Assembly (NCBI RefSeq): GCF_943846705.1
Contig: NZ_OX044366.1
Span: 2,914,001 to 2,978,000 of the forward strand
Source: an uncultured Pseudomonas sp.
GTDB lineage: Bacteria > Pseudomonadota > Gammaproteobacteria > Pseudomonadales > Pseudomonadaceae
Length of the DNA: 64,000 nt
Direction: 5' to 3'
Position 1 is the stretch's first letter. The number at the start of each line of letters is the position of its first letter. The notes under the pieces were generated by a model. That model did not search any database. It was not told where the DNA came from and saw only the letters and a program-made list of their open reading frames with translations. A program made the position numbers and the translations under genes. Below, piece after piece: positions 1 through 8,063 of the stretch.

Positions 1-1
1 T

Positions 2-718
2 GAGGAAGTGGTGCTCGGCGCCTTGAGTGCCGCATTTGGCAGTATTCCGCACTTTGGCGGCTCGGCAGGCGACGACAATCACTTGACCCACACCTACGTC
101 TACTACAACGGCGAGTTCCATACCGGTTCGGCAGTGGTAGTGCTGTTCAATACCTGGCTGGATTTCGAGGTGTTCAGCACCCACCACATCTTGCCACGCA
201 CCGAGAAGCTGGTGGTGACACGAGCCGACAGCGCCAGCCGACGAGTGTATGAGCTGAATGCCGCGCCTGCGGCGCTGGAGTATGCCGAGCTGATCGGTGT
301 GCCGTTGGCCGCTCTGGACCACCGTCTGTTTGCTGCGCACCCTTTGGCCGTACGGATCGGCGGGCAGTATTACGTGCGCTCCATCCAGCGGGTCAATGAC
401 GATCTCAGCCTGACCTTCTATTGCGCGGTGGAGAACGGCATTGTGCTTACCGCTATGCAGCCTGGCCCTCTGTTGCCGGACCTACAGAACGTTTTTGATG
501 GCTTGCGCGAGCGGCTCGGGCCGTTGCTGCTGACCATTGGCTGCGACTGTTTTCTGCGTCGTCTGGAAATCGAAGAACGGGACGGCGTCGAGCCTGTTTC
601 AGCCTTTTTGCGCAGCCAGAAGGTGATTGGGTTTAATACCTACGGAGAGCAGTTCAATGGCATGCATATCAACCAATCCTTTACCGGAGTCGCCATTGGT
701 CGCCCCGCTCACGACTGA
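2..718 (+). CDS. nosP: FIST-domain protein, NosP-like (5' end outside window)
   Basis: The frame is open to the first base of the window, so the N-terminus is missing; about 238 codons remain. What is left matches the distal FIST-N plus FIST-C region (motifs FGGSAGDD, GCDCFLRR, GFNTYGEQ). FIST proteins are sensory input modules. The P. aeruginosa orthologue next to the NahK/ErcS' kinase is the haem protein NosP, which senses nitric oxide and inhibits the kinase. Identification rests on the FIST motifs and on the directly overlapping kinase gene. The haem ligand cannot be judged from this fragment. The 3' end overlaps the kinase start by 62 bp, so the two are probably co-transcribed. Confidence 0.8.
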   Translation, partial: EEVVLGALSAAFGSIPHFGGSAGDDNHLTHTYVYYNGEFHTGSAVVVLFNTWLDFEVFSTHHILPRTEKLVVTRADSASRRVYELNAAPAALEYAELIGVPLAALDHRLFAAHPLAVRIGGQYYVRSIQRVNDDLSLTFYCAVENGIVLTAMQPGPLLPDLQNVFDGLRERLGPLLLTIGCDCFLRRLEIEERDGVEPVSAFLRSQKVIGFNTYGEQFNGMHINQSFTGVAIGRPAHD

Positions 719-3299
719 TGTTGCCGAGCTACAGGCACGCTGCGCTGGGTTGGAGCGGCAGAACTTTAAGCTTCGGCAGATTAACAACGCCCTGATCGAA
801 CGAGTCGAATCGGCGCACTCTCTAGGTGATGACGCCTACGCGGCATTTCAGCATTCGGTTGTGTTGGCCGAACAGGTGCGAGAGCGCACCGATGCGCTGA
901 ACCAGGCCATGGCCGAACTGAAATCCAGTAATCAGTTGCTCAGCGATGCGCGCTTACGGGCTGAAACGGCTCACCATCACCTGATCGATGCAATCGAGAG
1001 CATTTCCGATGCCTTTGTGCTGTTCGATCGTGAGCAGCGCATTGTGTTGTTCAACAGCCGTTTCAAGTCATTCTGGGCTGATAGTAGGGCGCGTATCACT
1101 GCAGGCACACGTTTGGCAGAGATCAAGCGCCTGAGTAAAAGTACGGGGCTGGTGGTCGAGGAGCAGCGTAGCAATCGTGACGACAACATGCTCTACCGTC
1201 TGCAAGACGGGCGTTGGGTGCAGGTAAGTGAAAGAGCGACCCGTGAGGGGGGATTGGTAATCCTCTACACCGATATCACCGAGGTCAAACTCAACGAAAC
1301 TATGCGCCGCGAGCAGGCGCTGGCGCAGAAGTCGCGACTGCTACAGCGGGCCATGGACAATCTCTCTCAGGGCATGGCGATGGTCAATGCCGAGGGCAAG
1401 CTGGAGTTATGGAATCACCGTTTCCTCGATCTCTGTGGCCTAGCCCCAATCAATGCTCACCGGCCATTTGCCGAGGTCATGGCTGACAGTGAACTGCAAC
1501 TGTTGACCCCGGAAAGTCGCGATGCCAGCGGCCGCTCAATCGATGAAATGGAGCTGCGCCTGTTCGACGGACGCATGCTTGAAGTGCGTACTCATCCACT
1601 GCCCACTGGTGGGTTCGTCAATACCTTCACGGACATCACCGAACGGCACCGCCACGCAAATGCGCTGAGCGAGAGTGAGCGCTGGATTCGCCTGATCACG
1701 GACCATGTACCTGCGTTGATTGCTTACCTCACAGCTGACCTGACGTATCAGTTCACCAATAAGGTTTACGAAGAGTGGTATTGCTGGCCGCGGGGCGCGA
1801 TGCTCGGGCAGGACCTGCGTGTGGTACACGGTGACGAACACTGCCGGCGCCTTGAACCTTTTGTTGCGCGTGCGCTGTCCGGCGAGAGCGTGACCTTCGA
1901 GTTTGCCGAAACCAACCGTAACGGGCAGGAGCGTTACATGCTGCGCTCCTATGTGCCCAATCGGTTGGCCTGCGGCGAGGTGGTCGGGATCTTTGTGCTG
2001 GTCCGCGATATCACTGAGCGGCGGCGTACCGCCGAAGCGTTGCACCAGGCCTATCAACACCTGGAGCAACGGGTGCGTGAGCGCACCGCCGAGCTGACCG
2101 ACTTGAACAACCAACTTCGCCGCGAGATTGATGAGCGCACGCAGATGGAAGCGCGCCTGCGTGAAGCCAAGGGCGAGGCAGAGCAGGCCAACCTGTCGAA
2201 AACCAAGTTTCTCGCCGCCGTCAGTCATGACCTACTGCAGCCACTCAACGCGGCGCGGCTGTTTACCAGCGCACTGCTGGAGAAACGTGACCTGGTGGAG
2301 AGCGCAAGCCTGGTGCGCAATGTCAGCAACTCGCTGGAAGATGTGGAAAGCCTGCTGGGTACCCTGGTCGACATTTCCAAGCTGGATGCCGGAGTGATCA
2401 AAGCCGACATTGCCCCTTTTGCGGTCAGCGAGTTGTTGGAGAATCTGGCAGCCGAGTATCACCAGATCGCTGGCAGTGAAGGCCTGCAACTGGACTTCGT
2501 GCCCAGCTCGGCGCTGGTGCACAGCGACATTCAGCTGCTGGCGCGCATTCTGCGCAACTTGCTCAGCAATGCCATTCGCTACACCAGCAGTGGGCGCATT
2601 TTGCTGGGTTGTCGGCGGCGTCGGCAAAGCGTGTCGATTGAGGTGTGGGACACCGGCATGGGTATCGCCGATGACAAGCTGGAGGAGATCTTCCAGGAGT
2701 TCAAGCGCGGCGACGTGGCGCATTTGAAACAGGACCGCGGGCTTGGCCTCGGTCTGGCCATCGTCGATAAGATCGCCCGCATACTGGGCCACCGTATCCG
2801 TGTGGCGTCACGCCAGGGTCAGGGTTCGGTGTTTGCCATTGAGGTGCCGCTGAGCACTCGTGCGCCGCGTGTACGCGTGGAGCATGACACCCCAGACATA
2901 CTGCTTGAGCGCCTCAGTGGGTCGCGTATCTGGGTGCTGGATAACGATGCGGCGATCTGCGCCGGTATGCGCACCTTGCTGGAAGCCTGGGGCTGTCAGG
3001 TGGTGACCGCCTTGTCGGAGGAGGACTTGGCGCGACAGGTCGATAATTACCATGATGATGCCGACCTGCTGATCGCCGACTATCACCTCGATGATGACCA
3101 TAACGGAGTGGATGCCGTGGCCCAGATCAATGCCCGGCGCAGCTCACCTTTGCCGGCTCTGATGATCACCGCCAACTACAGCAACGAGCTCAAGCTGCAG
3201 ATGCGCGAGTTGGGCCATACCCTGATGCATAAACCGGTGCGGCCGATGAAGCTAAAAACCGCCATCAGCCATCTACTGGACCGCAGCGTAGCGGGGTAG
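657..3299 (+). CDS. nahK: PAS-domain hybrid sensor histidine kinase, NahK/ErcS' family
   Basis: 880-aa hybrid kinase. A coiled-coil N-terminus (about 30-110) is followed by three PAS-like domains (about 110-450), a second coiled coil, a HisKA domain with phospho-acceptor H524 in AAVSHDLLQPLNAARL, a HATPase domain with GLGLGLAIVDK, and a C-terminal receiver with acceptor D808. ATG 657 was chosen because GGAGAG lies 7 nt upstream; an earlier in-frame GTG at 627 has no such site. No transmembrane segment is evident, so it is a cytosolic sensor. In P. aeruginosa the orthologue (ErcS'/NahK) signals to HptB and is linked to biofilm control and to ethanol-oxidation regulation. Its overlap with the FIST gene supports a sensor-kinase pair. 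It is a paralogue of the ErcS kinase at 32689. Confidence 0.88.
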   Translation: MACISTNPLPESPLVAPLTTDVAELQARCAGLERQNFKLRQINNALIERVESAHSLGDDAYAAFQHSVVLAEQVRERTDALNQAMAELKSSNQLLSDARLRAETAHHHLIDAIESISDAFVLFDREQRIVLFNSRFKSFWADSRARITAGTRLAEIKRLSKSTGLVVEEQRSNRDDNMLYRLQDGRWVQVSERATREGGLVILYTDITEVKLNETMRREQALAQKSRLLQRAMDNLSQGMAMVNAEGKLELWNHRFLDLCGLAPINAHRPFAEVMADSELQLLTPESRDASGRSIDEMELRLFDGRMLEVRTHPLPTGGFVNTFTDITERHRHANALSESERWIRLITDHVPALIAYLTADLTYQFTNKVYEEWYCWPRGAMLGQDLRVVHGDEHCRRLEPFVARALSGESVTFEFAETNRNGQERYMLRSYVPNRLACGEVVGIFVLVRDITERRRTAEALHQAYQHLEQRVRERTAELTDLNNQLRREIDERTQMEARLREAKGEAEQANLSKTKFLAAVSHDLLQPLNAARLFTSALLEKRDLVESASLVRNVSNSLEDVESLLGTLVDISKLDAGVIKADIAPFAVSELLENLAAEYHQIAGSEGLQLDFVPSSALVHSDIQLLARILRNLLSNAIRYTSSGRILLGCRRRRQSVSIEVWDTGMGIADDKLEEIFQEFKRGDVAHLKQDRGLGLGLAIVDKIARILGHRIRVASRQGQGSVFAIEVPLSTRAPRVRVEHDTPDILLERLSGSRIWVLDNDAAICAGMRTLLEAWGCQVVTALSEEDLARQVDNYHDDADLLIADYHLDDDHNGVDAVAQINARRSSPLPALMITANYSNELKLQMRELGHTLMHKPVRPMKLKTAISHLLDRSVAG

Positions 3300-3304
3300 C
3301 GATG

Positions 3305-3344
3305 TCTTTAGCGCGCCGGTTACTGCACCGTACAGCGCTAAAGA
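3305..3344. terminator. Bidirectional hairpin between convergent genes
   Basis: A perfect 10-bp inverted repeat, TCTTTAGCGC and GCGCTAAAGA, with a 20-nt loop lies between the kinase stop (3299) and the converging cysteine hydrolase stop (3354). There is no long T-run, so termination is inferred from position. Confidence 0.5.
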
Positions 3345-3353
3345 TGTGTGCCG

Positions 3354-3908
3354 TTACAGCAGCTCGCTTAGCAGTGCTTCGGTGCTCGCCACATTGGCAT
3401 AGGCAAACGCCAGTGCTGCCATGTACGCAGCATGCACCTGGCTGGCGGGCACGTTCACCCCGTTGAACTCCAGGGCCAAGGTGGCGCAAGCGTCATGTGC
3501 TACCGCGCAGCTGAAACCGAAATCATGGGCAGCGCGGGTTACTGCGTCGATGCACATATGGCTCATAGCACCGCAAATAAGCACCTGGCTAACCCCGGCC
3601 TGATCCAGCACTTGTTTAAGCTCGGTATCGCGAAAGCTGTTGATCTGCTGTTTGATCAACACGGTCTCGCCAGGGAGTTCTGCAACCAGCGGATGAACCT
3701 CTGCGCCAGACGAGCCTGGGGCGAAAAAGGGTGCGTCGGCGTTGGCGAATACGTGACGGATGTGCACCACCGGCGCGCCTTTGGCGCGAAAGGCGCTGAG
3801 CAGACGAGCAGCGTTGGTGGCAGCAACTTCGGTGCCTTCGAGCTGCCACTTACCGCCTTGGAAGTAGTCATTTTGCAGGTCGACGATGATCAATGCTGTT
3901 TTAGACAT
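3354..3908 (-). CDS. Isochorismatase-family cysteine hydrolase
   Basis: 184 aa, the usual length for this family. The Asp-Lys-Cys catalytic triad is visible: D10 in IIVDLQNDY, K86 in LIKQQINSF, and C119 in GAMSHMCIDA, preceded by the usual cis-peptide region. Members hydrolyse isochorismate, nicotinamide or related amides; the substrate cannot be read here. No signal peptide, so cytosolic. It lies 85 bp downstream of the ErbR-like regulator on the same strand and may be read through from it. A link to alcohol metabolism is only by position. Confidence 0.85.
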   Translation of the reverse strand: MSKTALIIVDLQNDYFQGGKWQLEGTEVAATNAARLLSAFRAKGAPVVHIRHVFANADAPFFAPGSSGAEVHPLVAELPGETVLIKQQINSFRDTELKQVLDQAGVSQVLICGAMSHMCIDAVTRAAHDFGFSCAVAHDACATLALEFNGVNVPASQVHAAYMAALAFAYANVASTEALLSELL

Positions 3909-3993
3909 GCTGTAAACCTTTGGCTGGGGAGAGGGTGTGCGCTTAGCGTGGTAGCTGGCCCGTCCGTGGCCGGCTGGTGGAGTGTGTCAGCAA

Positions 3994-4659
3994 TTAGCGC
4001 CGCAGGTAGGCCGCGAAATCAATATCGCTAGCCGAAAGAATCGCCTGCACCCGGTTGTGGACATTGAGCTTGCGCAAAATGGCCGAGACATGGGCTTTGA
4101 CCGTGGTCTCGGCGATGTTCAGGCTGTAGGCGATCTGCTTGTTGGATTCGCCTTTAGTCATACGCTCAAGTACAAGCAACTGCTTGCGGGTAAGCGCTTG
4201 CAACAATTCGGGAGGGAAGCTGTGGTGCTCAGAATGACTGCGGTGTGAACTGACTTTCTGAGAGCGGATGATATCTGGCGGCAGGTAGACGTTGCCGTTA
4301 AGAATCTGTTGGATGGCATCGGTCATCTGCGCTCGTGGTGATGACTTGGTGATAAAGCCAACCGCACCGTAGGTGATGGCCTGCAGGACGATCTGCTTGT
4401 CCTGTTCGGCAGAGACGATCACCACCGGAATGGTCGGCGCTTCGTTGCGTAGGTTGATCAGGCCATTGAGGCCATGCATACCGGGCATGTTCAGATCGAG
4501 CAGGATCAGGTCGAGATCATCATGCTCCTGAGTCAGTGCCAGGGCGCTGTCGAGATCGGCAGTTTCCATGATGCTGCTGCCGGGGAAGCCGTCACTGAGG
4601 ACGTTATGGATGGCCTCGCGAAACAGCGGGTGGTCATCGGCAATTAGAATTTTGTACAT
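3994..4659 (-). CDS. erbR: LuxR-family response regulator ErbR/AgmR
   Basis: 221 aa. N-terminal receiver with acidic pocket D8/D9, phospho-acceptor D55 in LILLDLNMPG and K105 in FITKSS, then a C-terminal LuxR-type HTH (LTRKQLLVLERMTKGESNKQIAYSLNIAETTVKAH, in part). Length, sequence style and position between a PQQ-associated ABC cluster and an ErcS'-type kinase match AgmR/ErbR of P. aeruginosa and P. putida, the regulator of ethanol-oxidation and pqq genes. It has no dedicated kinase next to it; candidates are the two ErcS-type kinases at 657 and 32689. It is the most likely reader of the TACCAAGGNAGTA-like sites in this window (inference). Confidence 0.87.
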   Translation of the reverse strand: MYKILIADDHPLFREAIHNVLSDGFPGSSIMETADLDSALALTQEHDDLDLILLDLNMPGMHGLNGLINLRNEAPTIPVVIVSAEQDKQIVLQAITYGAVGFITKSSPRAQMTDAIQQILNGNVYLPPDIIRSQKVSSHRSHSEHHSFPPELLQALTRKQLLVLERMTKGESNKQIAYSLNIAETTVKAHVSAILRKLNVHNRVQAILSASDIDFAAYLRR

Positions 4660-4713
4660 GGCCTTATCACCTCGTTGTTTTGATTATGGTGGGGTTGAGC
4701 CGTAACGCTGGGT

Positions 4714-5268
4714 TTAACGTAGCAAGGGTAAAGGTTGTGCGGGTAGCAGGGGCAGGCCGGCTTGTTGCCAGGCATCAATGCCGTCACGGTACCAGTAGAG
4801 GTTGCTGTAACCCAGATGATGGGCGCGTTTTACCGCATTCCAACCCAGCCAGCAGTCGGCGCGGCAATAGAACACCAAGGGCCACGCCTTATTGCCCTGG
4901 CTGGCCTGCTGCAGATGTTCACGGAAATAGTCCTGCCATTGTGCAGCGAGCTCACCGTCGCCGGTGTTGGCCAGCCACAGGCTGTTTGGCAGGTTGGCGT
5001 GCAGATCATCCTCGATGAACTGGCCATGCAGCCATTGCCGGCGGTAGACATCAATCAGGCGAGTCTCGGGTCGTTCACGCAGCAGCTGTTGCAGCGCAGC
5101 GGTATCCAGCGTGCGGGCATAGTCGTGGCTAAGAGGTGTGGGACTGCGGTAATGGCTCAGACGGTAGCCATCGGCAGAAAACAGCGGGGCTTCGGCCAGT
5201 GCAGTGCTGGTCAGCAACAAACTAGCCATCAGTATCAGGAGCTTTGGCAGCGCCAGGCAGTACTTCAT
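4714..5268 (-). CDS. PQQ-associated CxxxCW motif protein (rhodanese-like, periplasmic)
   Basis: 184 aa with a signal peptide of about 25 residues ending at ALA. A rhodanese-like core contains LIDVYRR and the signature CRADCWLGWNA in the active-loop region. This matches the family annotated as PQQ-dependent catabolism-associated CXXCW motif protein. The role is unknown; two cysteines on a rhodanese-like loop suggest sulfur or redox chemistry in the periplasm. It is the fourth of the minus-strand genes downstream of the ABC binding protein. A TACCAAAGTAGTA site lies 84 bp upstream in opposite orientation. It may be part of the same sulfur-carrier chemistry as the SoxYZ-like proteins at 17999 and 23621. 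Confidence 0.8.
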   Translation of the reverse strand: MKYCLALPKLLILMASLLLTSTALAEAPLFSADGYRLSHYRSPTPLSHDYARTLDTAALQQLLRERPETRLIDVYRRQWLHGQFIEDDLHANLPNSLWLANTGDGELAAQWQDYFREHLQQASQGNKAWPLVFYCRADCWLGWNAVKRAHHLGYSNLYWYRDGIDAWQQAGLPLLPAQPLPLLR

Positions 5269-5352
5269 CGCCTTGGTTCTCGGTTCTTCTTATCGTTCTA
5301 TTACAGGGCAATGTTGCTGCTTTGGGAATTCTACGTTGGAGAGGAAAACCAG

Positions 5353-5365
5353 TACCAAAGTAGTA
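5353..5365 (+). promoter_or_regulatory. Candidate regulon site TACCAAAGTAGTA
   Basis: Matches the site repeated in front of exaB, pedH and other genes of the cluster. It lies in the 129-bp gap between the permease stop and the CxxxCW gene start, about 85 bp upstream of the latter. Confidence 0.45.
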
Positions 5366-5397
5366 GGGTGCATACCTGCTGGCTGTGAAGGGGCGGC

Positions 5398-6192
5398 TTA
5401 GGCATTGTTCTTGCGTAGGGCTGCATGCTGCGGATTGAAGGTCAGCACGGCGAGTACGGCGAACAGCAGCGTCAGGCCTAAGCAGACAGCCAGCGCCAGC
5501 GGGCTGAGCCGTTGATAGAGGGCAAAGCGCACCAGTTCCACGGCATGGGAAAACGGGTTGAGTGCACACAGCCAGTACAGCCATTCATTGGCTTCACGCA
5601 TCTTCCACAAGGGGTAAAGCGCCGAAGAGAGGAAGAACAACGGGAAGATCACGAAATTCATCACCCCGGCGAAGTTCTCTAACTGGCGAATGCCGTTGGA
5701 CAGCAGCAAACCAAGCGCGCTGAGCATAAGCGCCACCAGCAGCAACGCCGGCAGTGCGCTGAGCAGCCCCAAAGCGGGTGGTTGCACGCCGTAGAGCCAG
5801 GCAATTGCGAGAAAGGCATACACCTGCAGCAACGAGATCAGGGCGATGGCCAGCAGCTTGGCGGCCAAGAGAAAGGCACGTGGCAGTGGACTGGTCAGCA
5901 GAATGCGCATGCTGCCCATTTCACGGTCGTAGACCATCGACAGCGAACCCTGCATACCGTTGAACAGCAGGATCATGCAGGCCAGCCCCGGCACGATGTA
6001 GGTTTCGTAGGTGATGTAGGTGTCGTACGGCGCGATGATGGCGATGCCCAGCGCGGCGCGAAAGCCGGCGGCGAACACCAGCAGCCACAGCAGCGGCCGC
6101 ACCAGTGCGCTGAAGAAGCGGCTGCGCTGCAGAACAAAGCGTAACCACTCACGCTGCACGATGCCTTGCAGGCAGTACCAGTAGGCGCTCAT
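5398..6192 (-). CDS. pedC: ABC-2 type permease of the PQQ-alcohol dehydrogenase-associated ABC system
   Basis: 264 aa, with about six hydrophobic segments spread along the chain (for example PLLWLLVFAAGFRAALGI, LLLVALMLSALGLLL, FVIFPLFFLSSALYPLW). The ABC-2 permease signature region near FVIFPLFFLSSALYPL is clear. It pairs with the ATPase gene 40 bp upstream. Homologues in P. putida are the PedABC exporter genes of phenylethanol and other alcohol degradation. ABC-2 permeases usually export; the substrate is not known. Gene symbol is by cluster analogy only. Confidence 0.8.
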   Translation of the reverse strand: MSAYWYCLQGIVQREWLRFVLQRSRFFSALVRPLLWLLVFAAGFRAALGIAIIAPYDTYITYETYIVPGLACMILLFNGMQGSLSMVYDREMGSMRILLTSPLPRAFLLAAKLLAIALISLLQVYAFLAIAWLYGVQPPALGLLSALPALLLVALMLSALGLLLSNGIRQLENFAGVMNFVIFPLFFLSSALYPLWKMREANEWLYWLCALNPFSHAVELVRFALYQRLSPLALAVCLGLTLLFAVLAVLTFNPQHAALRKNNA

Positions 6193-6232
6193 GGGCGAGG
6201 CTCCGATTGAAAGAAGGCCGTTGATCGGGCTG

Positions 6233-6961
6233 TCATGGATGGTTCTCGCTACCCGTCAGGCGGGTGAAAGTGGCGGCCAGATCGGCGTCAGCGCGGCTGA
6301 TTTGGGCCACGCCACCTTGGGCGACCAGGCGGCTGCGATTGAGGATCAGCAACTCATCCTGGTGCTCAACTTCATCGAGCAAATGGGTAGTCCACAGCAC
6401 CGCGAGCGCATGCTCAGCACACAGCTGGCGCACATGCTGGTTCAGCGCCAGGCGGCTGGCCGGGTCGAGGCCGGCGCTGGCTTCATCAAGCAACAACAGG
6501 CGCGGGCGATGCAGCAGGGCACGGGCAATTTCCACACGGCGCCGGTGGCCGCCATTTAGTGCACGCACTTTCTCGTGGCGGCGCTCGTCGAGATGCTGGC
6601 GCGCCAGTTCCTCGTCGATACGCGCCAGCGTCTCGCGCTTGCTTAGGCCATGCAGGGCGGCGTGATAGGCGAGGTTCTGTTGCACCGACAGGTCCAGATC
6701 GAGGGTGCTTTGCTGAAACACCACGCCCAGTTGACGCAGCGCCTGGCGTGGGGCGCTGCGCAGGCTGTGGCCGAAGATGTGGATATCGCCCTGTTGCAGG
6801 TCATAAAGCCGGGTGAGCAGAGCAATCAGGGTGGATTTACCCGCGCCATTAGGCCCCAGCAGCGCGCTAAAGCTTCCCGCCGCGGCGCTGAAACTAACGT
6901 TCTGCAAGGCTTGCCGTTGGCCGTAGGCGAAACTTACGCCCTCTACCTGAAGCGCGTTCAT
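6233..6961 (-). CDS. pedB: ABC transporter ATPase of the PQQ-associated system
   Basis: 242 aa from ATG 6961, which overlaps the beta-propeller stop as ATGA; an in-frame start 21 nt earlier is less likely. Walker A GPNGAGKST, Q-loop VVFQQST, Walker B LLLLDEASAG and the H-loop WTTHLLDE are intact. The ABC signature is atypical: LNGGHRRRVEIAR in place of LSGGQ. The ATPase drives the ABC-2 permease at 5398. The overlap couples its translation to the beta-propeller gene. The symbol follows the P. putida ped cluster and is tentative. Confidence 0.83.
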   Translation of the reverse strand: MNALQVEGVSFAYGQRQALQNVSFSAAAGSFSALLGPNGAGKSTLIALLTRLYDLQQGDIHIFGHSLRSAPRQALRQLGVVFQQSTLDLDLSVQQNLAYHAALHGLSKRETLARIDEELARQHLDERRHEKVRALNGGHRRRVEIARALLHRPRLLLLDEASAGLDPASRLALNQHVRQLCAEHALAVLWTTHLLDEVEHQDELLILNRSRLVAQGGVAQISRADADLAATFTRLTGSENHP

Positions 6962-7923
6962 GGCGTGACGACCACGCCCCAAGGGTAGCGGCCGACCTTG
7001 ATCGATTTGCTAACCTTGAGTGAGTCGACATCAATCACCGAGACATCGCCGCTGACCCCGTTGGTGGTCAGTAATTGCTTCTGGTCCGGGGTGAAGGCCA
7101 GGTGCCAGACGCGGCGGCCAACCAGCAGGTAATCGAGGATTTCGTAGCTCTTGGCATCGAGTACCGCTACGTGGTTGGCCGGGCCGAGGGCGACAAAGGC
7201 GTACTTGCCATCGTCACTCAGCTTCACGCCCACCGGTTGCACTTTGTCCGGGTGTACGCCCTTGATCTGGAAGGTCAGGACTTTTTCGATCTGCTTACTG
7301 GCGACATCAATCACGCTGACCGTGCCGCCGATTTCGGCCGAGGCCCACAGGCGCTTGCCGTCCTTGTCGAACTCGACATGCCGTGGGCGCTGGTCGACCA
7401 AGGTGTTGTCCACCAGTTGCTGGGTGCTGGTATCGATCCAGTGCAGCATGTTGGTGGTTTCGCTGGTGTTCACGGCCCACTTACCATCAGGGCTGACGGC
7501 CATGCCTTCGGGCTCAACGCCGACGTCGATCTGCCCCAGTACTTCGTCGCTCTGGGTGTCGACCACCGTGACCAGGGCATCGTCCTCGTTGGAGATATAC
7601 AGCCAACGGTCGTTGGGGTGCAGGGCGAACTGCTCGGGATCGGCGCCGGAGGGCAGTTCCTTGATGATCGTGCGCGTGGCCAGGTCCATCACCTGTACGC
7701 GGTCCGAGTCGCTGGCGCAGATATACAGCAGCTTGTTGTCACTGGAGAGCAGCAAGCCTCGCGGCCGCTGACCTACATCCAGGGTGGCGGTGACCTGCAT
7801 GCTGTCCAGGTCAATCACGCTGATGCTGTCGTCTTTTTCGTTGGACACATAGGCCGTGGCCGCCAGGGCGCTATGGCAACTGAGGCTAACGGCGATGGCG
7901 CAGGCAAGGCGAGTAAAACGCAT
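6958..7923 (-). CDS. PQQ-catabolism-associated YVTN beta-propeller protein
   Basis: 321 aa with a signal peptide ending ALA (about residue 21). Six to seven repeats of about 42 residues follow, each of the type V-SVIDLDSM-V-TLDVG-RPRGLLLSSD-K-LYI, typical of YVTN seven-bladed propellers. Matches the periplasmic beta-propeller family found in PQQ alcohol dehydrogenase clusters. It has no visible catalytic residues and is probably a binding or scaffold partner of the dehydrogenase or transporter. Its start lies 140 bp after the binding-protein gene, with a REP-like repeat in between. Confidence 0.82.
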   Translation of the reverse strand: MRFTRLACAIAVSLSCHSALAATAYVSNEKDDSISVIDLDSMQVTATLDVGQRPRGLLLSSDNKLLYICASDSDRVQVMDLATRTIIKELPSGADPEQFALHPNDRWLYISNEDDALVTVVDTQSDEVLGQIDVGVEPEGMAVSPDGKWAVNTSETTNMLHWIDTSTQQLVDNTLVDQRPRHVEFDKDGKRLWASAEIGGTVSVIDVASKQIEKVLTFQIKGVHPDKVQPVGVKLSDDGKYAFVALGPANHVAVLDAKSYEILDYLLVGRRVWHLAFTPDQKQLLTTNGVSGDVSVIDVDSLKVSKSIKVGRYPWGVVVTP

Positions 7924-8020
7924 GGGGTTAATCCTCTTGTTTTAATTGGCTGCTGTCGGGTTTTCGAGCGGCTTGCTGAGTCTTAGGCTTAATTGCGTGG
8001 GCGGCGCTCAGCGACGACAG

Positions 8021-8042
8021 TCGCGGCTAAAGCCCTCCCACA
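8021..8042. repeat. REP-like extragenic element
   Basis: TCGCGGCTAAAGCCCTCCCA and two following bases resemble the Pseudomonas REP core with the GGCT(A/G)AAGCC hairpin. It is in the gap between the beta-propeller and binding-protein genes. A related copy is at 14330. Confidence 0.55.
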
Positions 8043-8063
8043 ATCACTGTTCGGCCAGAGTCC

